Assembly: GCF_902459505.1 (NCBI RefSeq)
Contig: NC_047097.1
Location: 12,299,749-12,363,748, forward strand
Reading direction: 5' to 3'
DNA: 64,000 bases
Source of the DNA: Geotrypetes seraphini
Lineage: Eukaryota > Chordata > Amphibia > Gymnophiona > Dermophiidae
Below are positions 42,043-53,640 of the stretch, piece after piece. The notes under the pieces were generated by a model, which worked only from the letters and a program-made list of their open reading frames with translations, searched no databases and was not told the origin of the DNA. How positions within the stretch are numbered: the first letter of the stretch is position 1; the number at the start of each line of letters is the position of its first letter. Both the position numbers and the translations under genes were made by a program.

Positions 42043-42147
42043 AATTTATATCCACCTCCTTGCTGCTGATTGGCTAATGCCCCGCCGTCACCTGATGCCA
42101 GTTCAAAGGGAGCCGAGCGGCTGGAATCCCAAGTAACTGGCACGCTA
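42043..42147 (-). promoter_or_regulatory. CYP1A: CYP1A core promoter with TATA, CCAAT, GC box and a dioxin-response element
   Basis: Read on the minus strand, a TATA box (TATAAATT) lies at 42050-42043, a CCAAT box at 42073-42069, a GC box (GGCGGGG) at 42086-42080, and TAGCGTG at 42147-42141. TAGCGTG matches the AHR/ARNT xenobiotic response consensus TNGCGTG and sits about 125 bp upstream of the inferred start. This is the expected architecture of an AHR-inducible CYP1A promoter. A second GCGTG core without the 5' T lies on the plus strand at 42464-42468. Motif identities are seen directly; inducibility is inferred from the family. Confidence 0.75.
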
Positions 42148-42600
42148 GGAAAGATTGCGCAAACTTTCCAGTGCGCCCCATAAAGAAAACCCAACGATCA
42201 TAAAACGATATAAAACCAGAGAGGCAATCGACATGATCAAAACAATGCGAGGACGGAGCGCGGCGGAAGACGGGGGAAGCGCTGTAAAGGCAAAATAGGG
42301 CGGCGGATGTGGAAAAGCGCCTTGCACACAACGTGCAAATGCAAAGGTTGAAAATGGTGATGGAATGAGTAGTGGAGCGGTGCAGCATCTTAGCATCTCT
42401 ATCTGCAAAACTAGGGATGTTGCAAAAAAAAATAATGTAACAGGAAGCAGAGCATCACGAAGTGCGTGCGGTCTGCAATTTTCCAATCTCAGGCGAGGGC
42501 AGAGATCCCCCCCCCCCCCCGAGTCCTCAGAAAGGTTTGTGACCTTCGATCTTCATAGAGATCATCCAGAGGCTGAAATCAGCGAAAAGAGATTCAAGGA

Positions 42601-42797
42601 TTCAGGTCTTTTTAAAATATATATTCTTTATTCATTTTTACAACTTTCAATGAGTGCAACTTAAGATATATTCACTTTACGCTTTAAGAACACTTAATAT
42701 TCCATCAAAAACTAATATATGTCAAATATAACCCCCCCCCCCCCTGTACCTTGAATTTAATTTCAGACAAGAAACATAACATATCCAGCCCCCCTCC

Positions 42798-42832
<35 letters not shown>

Positions 42833-43400
42833 CTCCGGACGTGTATAAATAAAGGGAAAAAATAACCAATATTCATTCTGTACAATATTTTGTTAAAGGC
42901 TTCCAAACATCCTTAAACTTCTTAAAATGCCCCCGCTGTGTGGCAATTACTCATTCCATTTTGAAAGACGTGGCACAACGAACTCCACCAAAAATTATAG
43001 CTCAACCTATCCCAGTTTTCCCAATTTATCGTAATTTGTTGTATGGTAACCCCTGTCATAATAAGCAAAAGTTTGTTATTTTTAGAAGATATTTGGCTCT
43101 TAGCTCTCATTGATGTACCACATAATACAGTATCATACGATAGTGCCACCCGATTTTCTAGTAAATTGTTTACTTGTCCCCAAATGGACTTCCAAAAGCT
43201 AAGTATCATTGGACAATAGAAGAGCAAATGATCTAATGTCCCTGCTTCAAGATGACAATGCCAGCATCCGTTAGACTTAGAGCTATCTAATTTTTGTAAA
43301 CGAACTGGGGTCAAAAATGCTCTATATAGTAAGAAAAACCATAGATGCAGACACCGTACATCTCATCCTCCAAGCCCAAACTCGTCAGGTTCAGGTCTTT
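42601..43400 (-). mobile_element. 5'-truncated L1, 0.5 kb upstream of the CYP1A promoter
   Basis: Minus-strand 43314-42922 encodes the ORF2 C-terminus: TPVRLQKLDSSKSNGCWHC, then GTLDHLLFYCPMILSFWKSI, the cysteine-histidine knuckle region of L1 ORF2p. The flanks TTCAGGTCTTT at 42601-42611 and 43390-43400 are the target duplication. The 3' UTR includes poly-C and CCT runs (42732-42744, 42793-42833). Confidence 0.85.
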
Positions 43401-43915
43401 GGATGCTTGGGGAGTCTTATACAGAGTGTTTTCACAGAGATGGAGTCAAATTTTCAAAAGGGTTGAGGGTATTAAACTCGACACAAATTACGCCATGAAA
43501 GGGTTTCCTCAATACTCAGGGGTGCTTAAGCGCTCACAGAGCTGGCACCTATGCTGAGAGATACAGTTCTTGGGTTGTGCCTATATTACTGGAGGGGGGT
43601 TCGGCTCCCCATCATTGGTGCAGCCCTTTGATGCTCTGAAATCCTATCTTTAAACAGATGTTTTTTGGGGGGTTCCCATTATTAGGTCCAGCTCTTTGAT
43701 ATTCTAGGGTTCTATCTTTAGAGGGAACTTTTTTTAGGCGTCCCGATTCCCGTGCGTCCAGGGTGTCGGATTTTGGAGAAAAGTTTAGGATTTCCAGTCC
43801 TTGGAGAGAACTTCTGAAAGAGTTCTTAAAGAAAGATTCAAAGGTTCGGTGGGTCACAACTCGAGTTTCGGAGGAGATGTTTTATATAGACAATTCAGGG
43901 TTATCTTAATCTTTA
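43401..43915. other. Upstream sequence, unidentified
   Basis: No repeat ends, coding similarity or RNA gene was recognised in this half-kilobase upstream of the L1. Confidence 0.4.
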
Positions 43916-43917
43916 GG

Positions 43918-45384
43918 AGGGGGGTGATGAAAAGTTCTCAGCCCAACCATGAAGAGTGAATATGGCTCAATCAGTGATCTGAAACAATGTCAAAACACAG
44001 AATTTCATTTCTGCAAATTGGCACTCAATGAAATAAGATAACACTTTTTTCAGCTCCAGTGGCAAAATAAGGCTCAGAATTTAGGAAGTTGGGGGGAAGG
44101 GATAAAACGCGGACCTCACAGACCTGACGGACCTTAAAAATCTGAGGTCCATGTCGGTCTGTGTCCCTGCCGCTTGTAGTTTCTGTCGCTGACAGATCTT
44201 GATTGAGATTTGAGCGCTGACGGATCCGTCTCAGCATAGGGAGGGAAAAGTGTTAGGATCCGTCAGCGCTAAAAATCTCTTCGAGGTCTGTCAGAGCCAG
44301 AGACTAGTGCTGGAGTTTGGAGACTTCTATTCCCCGCTCTCTTGGCTTCTGCTCTGCCTCTCCAGCACTAGTCTCTGGCTCTGACAGACCTTGATAAGAT
44401 TTTAGCGCTGACGGATCCGTCTCAGCAAAGGGAGGGAAAAGTGGTAGGATCCGTCAGCGCTAAAAATCTCTTCCAGGTCTGTCAGAGCCAGAGACTAGTG
44501 CTAAAGTTTGGAGACTTCTTTTCCCCGCTCTCTTGGCTTCTGCTCTGCCTCTCCAGCACTATTCTCTGGCTCTGACAGACCTTGATAAGATTTTAGCGCT
44601 GACGGATCCGTCTCAGCAAAGGGAGGGAAAAGTGGTAGGATCCGTCAGCGCTAAAAATCTCTTCCAGGTCTGTCAGAGCCAGAGACTAGTGCTGAAGTTT
44701 GGAGACTTCTTTTCCCCGCTCTCTTGGCTTCTGCTCTGCCTCTCCAGCACTATTCTCTGGCTCTGACAGACCTTGATAAGATTTTAGCGCTGACGGATCC
44801 GTCTCAGCAAAGGGAGGGAAAAGTGGTAGGATCCGTCAGCGCTAAAAATCTCTTCGAGGTCTGTCAGAGCCAGAGACTAGTGCTGGAGTTTGGAGACTTC
44901 TATTCCCCGCTCTCTTGGCTTCTGCTCTGCCTCTCCAGCACTATTCTCTGGCTCTGACAGACCTTGATAAGATTTTAGCGCTGACGGATCCGTCTCAGCA
45001 AAGGGAGGGAAAAGTGGTAGGATCCGTCAGCGCTAAAAATCTCTTCGAGGTCTGTCAGAGCCAGAGACTAGTGCTGGAGTTTGGAGACTTCTTTTCCCCG
45101 CTCTCTTGGCTTCTGCTCTGCCGCTCCAGCACTAGTCTCTGGCTCTGACGGACCTCGAAGAGATTTTTAGCGCTGACGGATCCTAACACTTTTCCCTCCC
45201 TATGCCGAGACGGATCCGTCAGTGCTCAAATCTCAATCAAGGTCTGTCAGCGGCAGGGACACGGACCGACACAGTCCTCAGATTTTTAAGGCCGTACGGG
45301 TTTAGATCCGCGAGGTCCGTCAGGTCCGCGTTTTACCCCTTCCTGAAGTTGGGTGGTTAGGCTGAGAACTTTTCAGCACCCCTT
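43918..45384. mobile_element. Mariner-like MITE split by a MULE-like element
   Basis: The left part (GGTGATGAAAAGTTCTCAGC, 43920-44093) and right part (GGCTGAGAACTTTTCAGCACC, 45359-45380) are the two ends of the MITE seen whole at 46343-46541 and 46688-46890. The insertion at 44094-45344 sits between them and duplicated GAAGTTGGG. Confidence 0.8.
44094..45344. mobile_element. MULE-like fold-back with 191-bp internal tandem array, perfect 9-bp target duplication
   Basis: The ends GGGAAGGGATAAAACGCGG and inverted AGGAAGGGGTAAAACGCGG are flanked by GAAGTTGGG at 44085-44093 and 45345-45353. Between the long inverted arms is a tandem array of about four to five 191-bp units (period visible from 44533, 44724 and 44915). 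Each unit is itself palindromic around CTGACGGATCCGTCTCAGC and the GAGCCAGAGACTAGTGC arms. The 77-aa frames in the units are by-products of the repeat. Confidence 0.88.
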
Positions 45385-45500
45385 CCTAAATGTAAGGGAA
45401 ATTAGACCTTTAGTCATCCCTGAATTAGTTAAGGTATTCTTTTTAACTGTAACGATTATTTATTTTGACATTTCCAAGTAGAGATCCACGTTAAAAATGA

Positions 45501-45709
45501 TACGAGGGGGGATAATTTTATTATTTTATTAATATATATAGTACATTGTATTTGATTATATAATAGGAAGGGTTGGGGAGGGTGGGGGTTAATAGCATTT
45601 TATGTGTACTCTTGATGACTATTAAGTGATATATTTATGATCTATTTGTTATATTATATTGATGCACTTATTGTACGTTTAAAAATGAATAAAGAATTAA
45701 AAAAAAAAA
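45501..45709 (+). mobile_element. L1-type 3' end
   Basis: An AT-rich 3' UTR ends AAAATGAATAAAGAATT plus poly-A. AAAAATGAT lies at both sides (45493-45501 region and after the poly-A), a plausible target duplication. It is heavily 5'-truncated. Confidence 0.6.
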
Positions 45710-45719
45710 ATGATCTGGG

Positions 45720-46340
45720 AATTCACACGGATCACGGTTCCTTTTTGCGTCCTCTTCCTTAATCATTTTGAGTAGAGGTATGGAACTGATTTAGATTTGA
45801 ACATGTTTTATTCTAGTGCAGTGAGGAAAACACAGAATTAGTAAAAAGTAGGTAAAATCACTATGATAATCAAATGCTATTTTTATGACAGGGAGAGATC
45901 CAGGTTCCATTAGCTCATATTGCTCACTCACTGTGTGTGACCTTGAACGCTGGACTTTTGTTGTTTTATCTGTGCTTCTTAAATTTATTCTGAATTATGT
46001 TTCTAGCTCACTTCTGAAAAACTGTACTTGGTATTGAACGAGTCACTTATTTCCTTAAATAAATATGTACTTTGTACCTCAAAGAATTTTAATGAAAGAT
46101 TCAAAGCGAAAACAGAAATAAACGGTTAAGTCTTTAGAATTTAGGTTCAGTTGTTCCCTCTCTAATCTAGGCTCAATGAGAATCACAGTCCAAGTATGGG
46201 AGTTATTTTTCTACTTAAGATAGCGTTCAGACTAAGGAGTGCCTAAATGGAGAGATGGACCAAAAAGATCTGCTTAGGATCTGAAGAACTAGTGGGAAAT
46301 TGACTCCTGGTTTAGGTCTCCACCTGCCTCTCTAGACCAG
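45720..46340. other. Upstream sequence, unidentified
   Basis: No feature was recognised. The composition is ordinary and AT-rich. Confidence 0.4.
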
Positions 46341-46342
46341 GA

Positions 46343-46541
46343 AGGGGTGCTGAAAAGTTCTCAGCCAAACCAACCACCTAAATACAGAGCCTTATTTTGA
46401 CACTGTAGCTGAAAAGAGTGTTATGTAAGTACCAATTTGCAGAAACAAAATTCTATGTTTTATGACATTGTTTCAGATCATTGAATGAACCATATCCACC
46501 TCATTCTCTTCTTGGTTGGGCTGAGAACTTTTCAGCCCACC
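46343..46541. mobile_element. Mariner-like MITE
   Basis: The ends GGGGTGCTGAAAAGTTCTCAG and inverted GGGTGGGCTGAAAAGTTCTC enclose about 150 bp with ATACAGAGCC and TTTCAGATCATTGAATG. Family naming rests on size and ends only. Confidence 0.7.
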
Positions 46542-46687
46542 CTGGTAGTGTGACGAGTTTCAGTCTCTGGTAACCAGAGTTGAGATTGTGACGTCATAAT
46601 GCCTCATTCCACCAATAAGAGCCAACCTCATCAGTGATGTCACAATGGCTTGATTGTCCTGTCCTTGGCTCACTTTTATTACATACC

Positions 46688-46890
46688 AGGAGGTGCTGAA
46701 AAGTTCTCAGCCCAACCAACCAACTTCCTAAATACAGAGCGATATTTTGCCACTGGAGCTGAAAAGAGTGTTATTTAAGGTCTGATTTGCAGAAACCAAT
46801 TTCTATGTTTTATTGTTTCAGATCATTTAGTGAACCATATCCACCTCATTCTCTTCTTGGTTGGGCTGAGAACTTTTCAGCACCCCTTCC
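46688..46890. mobile_element. Mariner-like MITE, second copy
   Basis: It has the same ends (AGGTGCTGAAAAGTTCTCAG and inverted GAAGGGGTGCTGAAAAGTTC) and interior as the copy 150 bp to its left, in the same orientation. Confidence 0.75.
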
Positions 46891-47084
46891 TCTTAGGCTG
46901 TTCCTCTAATGTCATTGTGTTTGTTAAGCTTTCAATGCAAATGTTTTTAATAGTATTACATAATTGCATGCAAATATGTCATATATGCGAATTATTTCAC
47001 ACACATGACTTCTATTTTCTTTATTGCAGCCATTTGTATGCTCTGAAGATAAATCTCTAGATATCTAGGCAGTTCCCAAACAGT

Positions 47085-47460
47085 ACTCTGTCACTCCAAT
47101 AAATTCCTCGACAAAACCTTCGCCTTCCAGGCTGCCAAACTAAACCCATGGCTAGCCCAAATGATCCTCGAGGCCCCCCCACCTACCTCGGCTTTAGAAA
47201 ATTACTCAAAACTCACCTCTTCCAAGGCCAGGACCCTTAATGCCCCTCCTCAAAGAACCAAAACCTCCACCCCCTCCCCCTATTGTACTACCCTACCCTC
47301 TCCCCCTTGACCCACTCTTTCCTACTCCTTCCAACCTCAACTACTTCATTGCCTGCAACTTTGATCAATTGGTATTAACTCAGATTAATTGATGTGAACC
47401 GCCTAGAACTCCCTGGATATGGCGGTATACAAAAATAAAGTTGTTATTATTATTATTAGA
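47085..47460 (+). mobile_element. L2-clade LINE 3' end
   Basis: A C-terminal coding scrap (AAATTACTCAAAACTCACCT) is followed by a 3' UTR with TGATGTGAACCGCCTAGAAC and GGCGGTATACAAAAATAAA, ending in an ATT microsatellite at 47445-47458. Confidence 0.75.
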
Positions 47461-48534
47461 GCCCTGCCTGAGTTTCTTCCAGTGCTTCCAATCAGATAGA
47501 AAATAATGCAAAAATGTGACCATACGTTTTCCATAAACCAATGAAAATTAAGACACTCAGATTTAAACAAATCAATAATTCATCTTGTTGAGCAAGCCAA
47601 ATGAAATGTGTTATGAAATAGAAGGGAAAAAAGTTAATTTTCTCTAGAAACGTTTTTCCCCGTGAAATACTCATAAACAGATATTAAACTGTTTATATCT
47701 CCTCCTGAAAGAGGTTACTTAAATTCTAATATCCATCCCTAATAATATTAAATGTATTTTACTTCTGCATTCACCTCCAAAGTTCATGCACAGACACTTG
47801 TGGTTTGGGTGAAAATGTTGAATTCTTTGCACACCATTAGTGTGCTTATGACTGGGCACAGGTGTATATATTGGAGGGGGGGGAGGAGGAGAGAATAATG
47901 CCAACCAAAAGATAAGGGCTGATAAGTGGGTGCACTGAGAGAAAAGCCTGGAGAAGAGGACGTGTCTGGTTAAAGTTTAGCTGGGTACCCAAGTGAGCCC
48001 TCCCTGCATCTGCCCCAGCTCCGGCGAGTTAAAAATTGGCCAGCTTCGCGTGAGAAGCCTTTTTGGCAGAGTTTCTCTACTGGAGACCTGTGGGGAAGGA
48101 TCGGAAATTGGTGGGGGTAGAAAAGGACCAAGGACTGATCTGAAAAACTGATATGCACGGTTTTGAATGTGTGCTGAAAAGTTTCCAAGTGTACTGGAAG
48201 AGCGAGAAAACCAAAGGAAAAAAATAACTCTAATATGAGATACAAGTAATAAACAACAACATGAAAATCACAGTTACTTAAGGAATATTCTATCTTATGG
48301 TCAGCAACCATCTGATTTTTAAATTGCAGCTCTAGTTTGAGAGACAGGCAAAAGACATGAAAATCACAATTACTCAGAAATTATTCTGTCTTATCAGCAA
48401 CTGAGTTTTAAATCGCATGCACCCGTTAGCGTTTAGCGTGCGCTAATTCAATTAGCGCACCTTACCCCCCCCTCCCCCTTCTACAAAACCACGTGGCAAC
48501 AGCCCCGAAGCCCATAGAGATTTAGGGCTCCTTT

Positions 48535-48698
48535 TACAAAGGTACGCTAGCGTTTTTAACGCACGCGCCGGATTAGCGCGTGCTAGCTGAAAATCTACCG
48601 CCTGCTCAAAAGGAGGCGGTAGCAGCTAGTGCGCGGGGCAATTTAGCGGGCACTATTCCGCGTGTTAAGGCCCTAGCGCGGCTTTGTAAAAGGAGCCC
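48535..48698. mobile_element. Harbinger-like MITE, best copy
   Basis: The ends GGGCTCCTTTTACAAAGG and inverted GGGCTCCTTTTACAAAGC are flanked by TTA on both sides. The interior is a GC-rich hairpin (ACCGCCTGCTC and GAGGCGGT) with AACGCACGCGCC. A damaged relative lies just left at 48415-48475. Confidence 0.85.
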
Positions 48699-48739
48699 TT
48701 AAAAGGCTTCGGGGCAGTTACCTCACGGCTTTGTAGAAA

Positions 48740-49900
48740 AGGGGGTTAGTAAAAGAGGGGGATAGTGTTTTATCGGACCTTCTGAAAACATGACCTACAA
48801 TGCAAGAAGACCACTGGATATTAGACCATTGGAATATAATAAAATGCTGATCAAATACAGAAATCACCTTATCTAAATGTGCCTCCTACGTGTTCTGCAC
48901 ACAGGCTTTAGGGAAGAGGAGATAAATGGCTTAGGACGCTGCCCCCGAAGAGGTCGCTTGGCTTTTGCAGGAAGCGGCGGCCCAAGGCTTCGGTGGTGGT
49001 GTTTGCATTCAGAGGTGAAAGGGCAGCTGCTTTAGCTGTAGACAGTTTGCTCTGGGGGATTGCGTGAGAAGGGAATGAGGTGCTTTTAACTCCCAGGACA
49101 ACCCTGCAGCGCCCTGGTCAGTCACGCAATAAGATTTAACAGATGACAAAAGGGTTGTTGGTGGTTTTTTTGTTTTTTTTTTTAAACCCGTCCAACAGGC
49201 AAAGGGAAAAGCCAGAGGAGAGGTGTTTAAAGTCAGTAAATCTTGCTGACACCTCTTGGATTCATAACCCTACACACGCACCTTCCAAATTGCAGTCCAA
49301 CAGGGATGTGATAGTGGCTGATGGGAAGCTATTAAAGAAAGCTTAAACTACTAATTAACACGCAACTAGCTATAATCTACTTGGCAAATGAAAGAGGCAC
49401 GCCAACAGTTTTGTACCAGAGCCAAACCTTTCCCAAAGACTGAAGTTAACTGGAGTGACTGTGGCTTTACGTCTTCAGAACAGGGTTATGTCTCAAGGGA
49501 ACGAGTGATGTGATTGTCCTATTAGTCCACTTGAATGCACAGAAATAAAGATTAGCAAAAACAAAAATGTATAATATGGCTGCAACACTAACTAGCTAGA
49601 ATGTTTGCATTAGCACATGTTAACTGGTTAATGCTGGGTTAACACAGGAGCACTAGGAGGCAGCAAGTTGATGGAATTTGCGCTCTGTCCCTGTTTATAA
49701 CAGGGATGATTAATGATGTTGTTTAGATATGTCTATGTTATATGTGGTAATCGTAGGGAAACAAGATTTTACGTATGTGGTATATAAATTTTTTAAATAA
49801 ATAAATAAAAAGTGCACCTGCATTAATTTTTTTTTAATAGAAAAATAGAAAAATTAAAACAGAAAAAAGCCTTTTTCTGGGACATGGTCAAAATGGGCTT
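48740..49900. other. Upstream sequence, unidentified
   Basis: Nothing was recognised beyond a short tail-like segment at 49730-49808 (GTATATAAATTTTTTAAATA). No exon of a further gene is evident. Confidence 0.4.
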
Positions 49901-49909
49901 AGTGCAGTA

Positions 49910-50589
49910 TAGTGGTACCTTGGATTACGAGCATAATCCGTTCCAGGAGCATGCTCGTAATCCAAAGTGCTCGTTTATCAAAGCAAAGTTCCCCATAGAC
50001 AATAGTGGCAACAGCAACGATTGGTTCCAGAACCTGGGGTCTGTACCTGTCAGGGCCGGGTGCTGCAGCGCCATCTCCTCCATCTGCCTCCTCCGTCCGC
50101 CATTCGAAGAAGAACCCCACAGTGCCGCTTCGGGGGGATGCGTGTAATGTCTGCCAGCCGCCGGAGAACCCCGCAGTGCCTTCAGAGGGATGCCTCCTCC
50201 ATCCGCCGGCCAGCCCTCCACGTCAGATACCCCTCACATGCCGGAGAGCCCCACCCGAGACCACGCAGCCGAGCGCCGCCCCACCCGCACGCCGTGCACG
50301 ACACGCACAACGCTGATGATTGACGCTGTGCACGCCACACGCAACGCGCAGGCGGGACGCCACCCGGCCGTGCAGGCCCAGACAGAGGTCCTCCAACCTG
50401 CAGGAAGGCACCCGACATGGAAGGCTGGCTGGAAGACGGAAAAGGAATCCCCCGAAGCAGCGCTTCCTGGGCTGTAAGTGCTCGTTTATCGGGGCAGTGC
50501 TCGGTTTGCGAGTCAAAAGTTTGCTGAGTGTTTTGCTCGTCTTGCAAAACACTCGCAAACCGGGTTACTCACAAACCGAGGTTCCACTG
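49910..50589. mobile_element. pogo/Tigger-like MITE with TA target
   Basis: The ends TAGTGGTACCTTGGATTACG and inverted CAGTGGAACCTCGGTTTGTG are flanked by TA. Sub-terminal repeats CTCGTAATCC and GTGCTCGTTTATC occur at both sides. The GC-rich middle produces overlapping long frames on both strands, with no similarity to a transposase. Confidence 0.8.
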
Positions 50590-50599
50590 TATATCGCAA

Positions 50600-50961
50600 A
50601 CTGTGTGCCCTGGTAGATTCCAGTTGTGCCGCAAGATGCCAGTGAGGAGGCGAAGCACCGGCTGACTGCTTACAGGATGTGGCTCTTCCAGCGAGAGGCA
50701 CATCCTGTAGTCAGTCAGCTGGAGCCAATGCTCCTTCTCCTCACTTCTGCATCACCCCCATCCCACCCTACTGGCGGTAATAGGAGGGTCAGGGCCGCGG
50801 CTGGAGGACACCTGCGCATACGCAACCATCAACATGATAACATCATGCATGCATGTGACATCATCGCATTGACGTCCGTGCATTTCTGGGTGCTCTCCAG
50901 ATGCATCCCCGAGATCAGTGTGCCGCAGCTTAAAAGGTTTGTGACACACTGGCTTAGTGCA
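50600..50961. mobile_element. hAT MITE, relative of 25834-26179
   Basis: The right end GGTTTGTGACACACTGG and interior segments (TGACTGCTTACAGGATGTGG, then CATGTGACATCATCGCATTG) match the intron 6 copy in inverse order. The left end abuts the pogo-like MITE and looks truncated. Confidence 0.75.
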
Positions 50962-50991
50962 AGAGAAAGTCCCTCATTAGGACATGTTAAT

Positions 50992-51932
50992 TAGAGAATG
51001 ACACGGGGAAAAAAATCTGTCACTGCCCCGGCTCCGGCCCACCGTCCTCTTCACCGCTCCATCTCCGCCGTTCCCTTCACGTCACCGCCATCCCTTTCAC
51101 CACCCCGTCACCGCCACTGCCATCCCATTCACTGCCCCGTCACCGTCCACCACGTGTTCGAAACTCGAAAGCAGTGTCTGTCCTCTATGAGCTGCTGCAA
51201 GACTGCTGAACTTGCTGCAGAGGAGGAATCCAGCACGAAATATAGATAAATTGTTCAGTAACCCATGGGAATGGATAACTAGTAGATTAAAAAAAAAAGA
51301 ACCAGCTCCTTGCTGCAAAAGCAGCTCAACTGGACTCCGACCGGAGCAAAGAATGAACTCCCCCCACCCCCCCAGAAATCCTGGGCAGGCAAGCAGAAGG
51401 AAAGTGTGGGGACATGGCTCACCTTACCTCTTAGAACTAGTTCTAGCGCCGACGAAGTTTCAGCTCCGAGTCCGCAGTGACTCCAGTCCAGGCAGCGACC
51501 TGTCCTCCTGCTCGCAGCTCCAAAATGTTCCCAATTGCTACTGCTGTGCCACTACAACCCATTAAATGGGGTTTTCAAATCATGTGTGGCAGTAGCGATT
51601 GGTCCCCTCACTGCTTGAGCAGGAAGAAATGATCAATCAGGAGCCAGTACATTAAAGGGGGCAGAGTCAATGCAGCAACGGCACAAGTCGGCGATGGAGA
51701 GTTGGAGACAGCATGGCCGCCGAAGAAACTTGAATTACAGTCATGGTAAATCATGGTCACGAAGAAGGGGGTATGTTTACCTGCGGGGACAAATCTTTTC
51801 ACCGTTCTTGTAGGCGGTGAAAAGTTTTGTTCCCGTGTCTGCGGCGATTTGGCTATAGAGTCTCCATGGCCCGCGGGCAAACCACAGCCCACCGCGGCTT
51901 CCCGCAGGGATCGCTCACTGTGTCCTTCTCTA
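50992..51932. mobile_element. Non-autonomous hAT, 8-bp target duplication
   Basis: The ends TAGAGAATGACACGGGG and inverted TAGAGAAGGACACAGTG are flanked by ATGTTAAT (50984-50991) and ATGCTAAT (51933-51940), with one mismatch. The interior includes CACCGCC-rich sub-terminal repeats. There is no transposase. Confidence 0.88.
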
Positions 51933-52234
51933 ATGCTAATCCCATATTTTGCCACAGCTTAGCAAAAAGGCTCCTTTGTCAACAAAACACTGGGATCACA
52001 ACCCTATGAAAATCATGTCGATTGTAGAATAAAAGAGGTCATGATCACCTGAGACATTCCCCATTCTGATTCTCCAAAAGCTGGATGCAAAGCAAACCAG
52101 GCACAGTGGTGAAAGTGAATAAGGCAAAAGGTACTGTACTGTACATACAGGAAGTGCAGCATTTGCTGAACAGCACATACCTCCTGTATACTTCACCTTG
52201 TTCTTGGCTGCACAATCATTTTATATGGAGCTGA

Positions 52235-52600
52235 TGTGTGTTCAGGACACATGGGCTCCTTAGGAAGGCTAATAGTGCCGAAACAGAGACCTTGTTGGGT
52301 TCTAATATTTTATTGCACATCACCTACAACTGTGAACAACTGACTAGCTTTGTTTGGATTTTTCATAAACATTTCTTTAGATACTCTGGGCTTATCTTTG
52401 GACCTTTTTCTAGTTCCTAGTGTCGTCCAGATACTGTGTGTTTTTATTCCACCGCTTTTTGCATTTGTTCTGGAGTGGTATTTTTTCTCCTTTTTTAATG
52501 GTTTACTGAGTTTGGGGGACTGCCACTTTGTCTATCTTTATAACATTTTCCTGACCAAAAATTCACCCAAGTCCCAAATACCCAAAACAAGACCTTTTAG
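52235..52600 (+). mobile_element. Penelope-like pLTR fragment (weak)
   Basis: The segment GGGCTCCTTAGGAAGGC, then GTGCCGAAACAGAG and TTGTTGGGTTC, has the order of a decayed hammerhead (GAAA, a stem and a cleavage region). It is followed by a T-rich tail like that of other copies. The core is too changed for a firm call. Confidence 0.35.
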
Positions 52601-52654
52601 GTGTAGGAGGAGCCAGGCCTTCGCTTAACACCATGATTCTCTAACTGGCATCTG

Positions 52655-52905
52655 TCATAAAGATCGCCGACAGAAGGGATTCCCAATCCCTCCTGCCGGA
52701 TACCCCACCATGAACCCCGAAAACACAGGCAGCAGGAGGAATGCTCAGTTCCTCCTGCCAGACCCCCCCCCCTCAAAAGTTTTCCAGCAGGAGGGATTCC
52801 CAGTCCCTCCTGCCAGACACCCCCATCCCACAAAAGGTAGACTGCCGCTGGACCCCCACCCCCAGCCCAGCCAGACCCCCCTTAGCTCAGCCAGACCCCC
52901 CCCTA
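52655..52905. repeat. Short GC-rich repeats
   Basis: Three to four imperfect copies of GGGATTCCCAATCCCTCCTG-like sequence lie about 60 bp apart, followed by CAGCCAGACCCCCC repeats. A GT run lies at 52966-52981. Confidence 0.6.
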
Positions 52906-53640
52906 CCTTTTTTAGTTGGCCGGCTGAACTTCTCCATAAAATCGCACTACAGTTTTATAAAAGAGTGTGTGTGTGTGTGTGTAAATAAACATGGTACCAT
53001 CTCTGGAAAAAGGTATCTAAAGTTACCAGAAACAACAACAATAAAAAGGTTTTAATGAATTCTGTTAGAGCAAAGTTTGAAATATACAGTCCAAATCCCA
53101 TTCTTTTACAGTATATGAAAAAAATGAAAAAGCTACAGAAGTTCAAACATGTAACTTTTGCAGACTGCTTATGGACCCATGACATGAAAAATCGTCCATG
53201 CTCAATATCTTGGAGCTGCTACTTTAGACACATTTTCCCAGAGATATACATATTGCATGTTAAAAGCTTAATGGAGACCAATAAGTTGTTGATAAATTAA
53301 TGTGATATTTTTATTTTATTTATGCTGGCTTTTACAAAGCTCATCGAAACAAAAAATGGACACTTGAGTTTCAAATCCTTTAAACTGACGATGGTGCTCA
53401 GAACCAAAGGTGGCAAAAAAAAAAAAAAAATCACAAACGGGGACAAACCCCTAACTGTGCTTTTGCAGAGTCTATCATTGCACCATCTTATTGCCAGTGA
53501 AAAAGATTTTTCAACGTGCTATAGAGGTAAGTATTTGATTCATAAAGTGCAAAAAAGTCTTTTCAAAAGAGTGCAAAACAATTCAGTAACTTAACTTAAA
53601 TGCAAAAGCTTTTTAAAAGTCTCACTGCGGCGGGTGTGGC

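Noticed and set aside
42464-42468. Second full AHR response element upstream of CYP1A
   Set aside because: Only the GCGTG core is present. The required T two bases before it is G, so it is noted as a bare core only.
44533-45148. Three nearly identical 77-aa frames spaced 191 bp apart
   Set aside because: They follow the tandem unit of the MULE-like element. Identity reflects recent DNA amplification, with no sign of a coding role.
44200-45340. CRISPR-like regular spacing
   Set aside because: The units are 191 bp, contiguous and palindromic, with no unique spacers, in a vertebrate nuclear genome.
50005-50558. Overlapping 95-121-aa frames on both strands
   Set aside because: They fall inside a pogo-like MITE with a GC-rich core and have no similarity to transposases.
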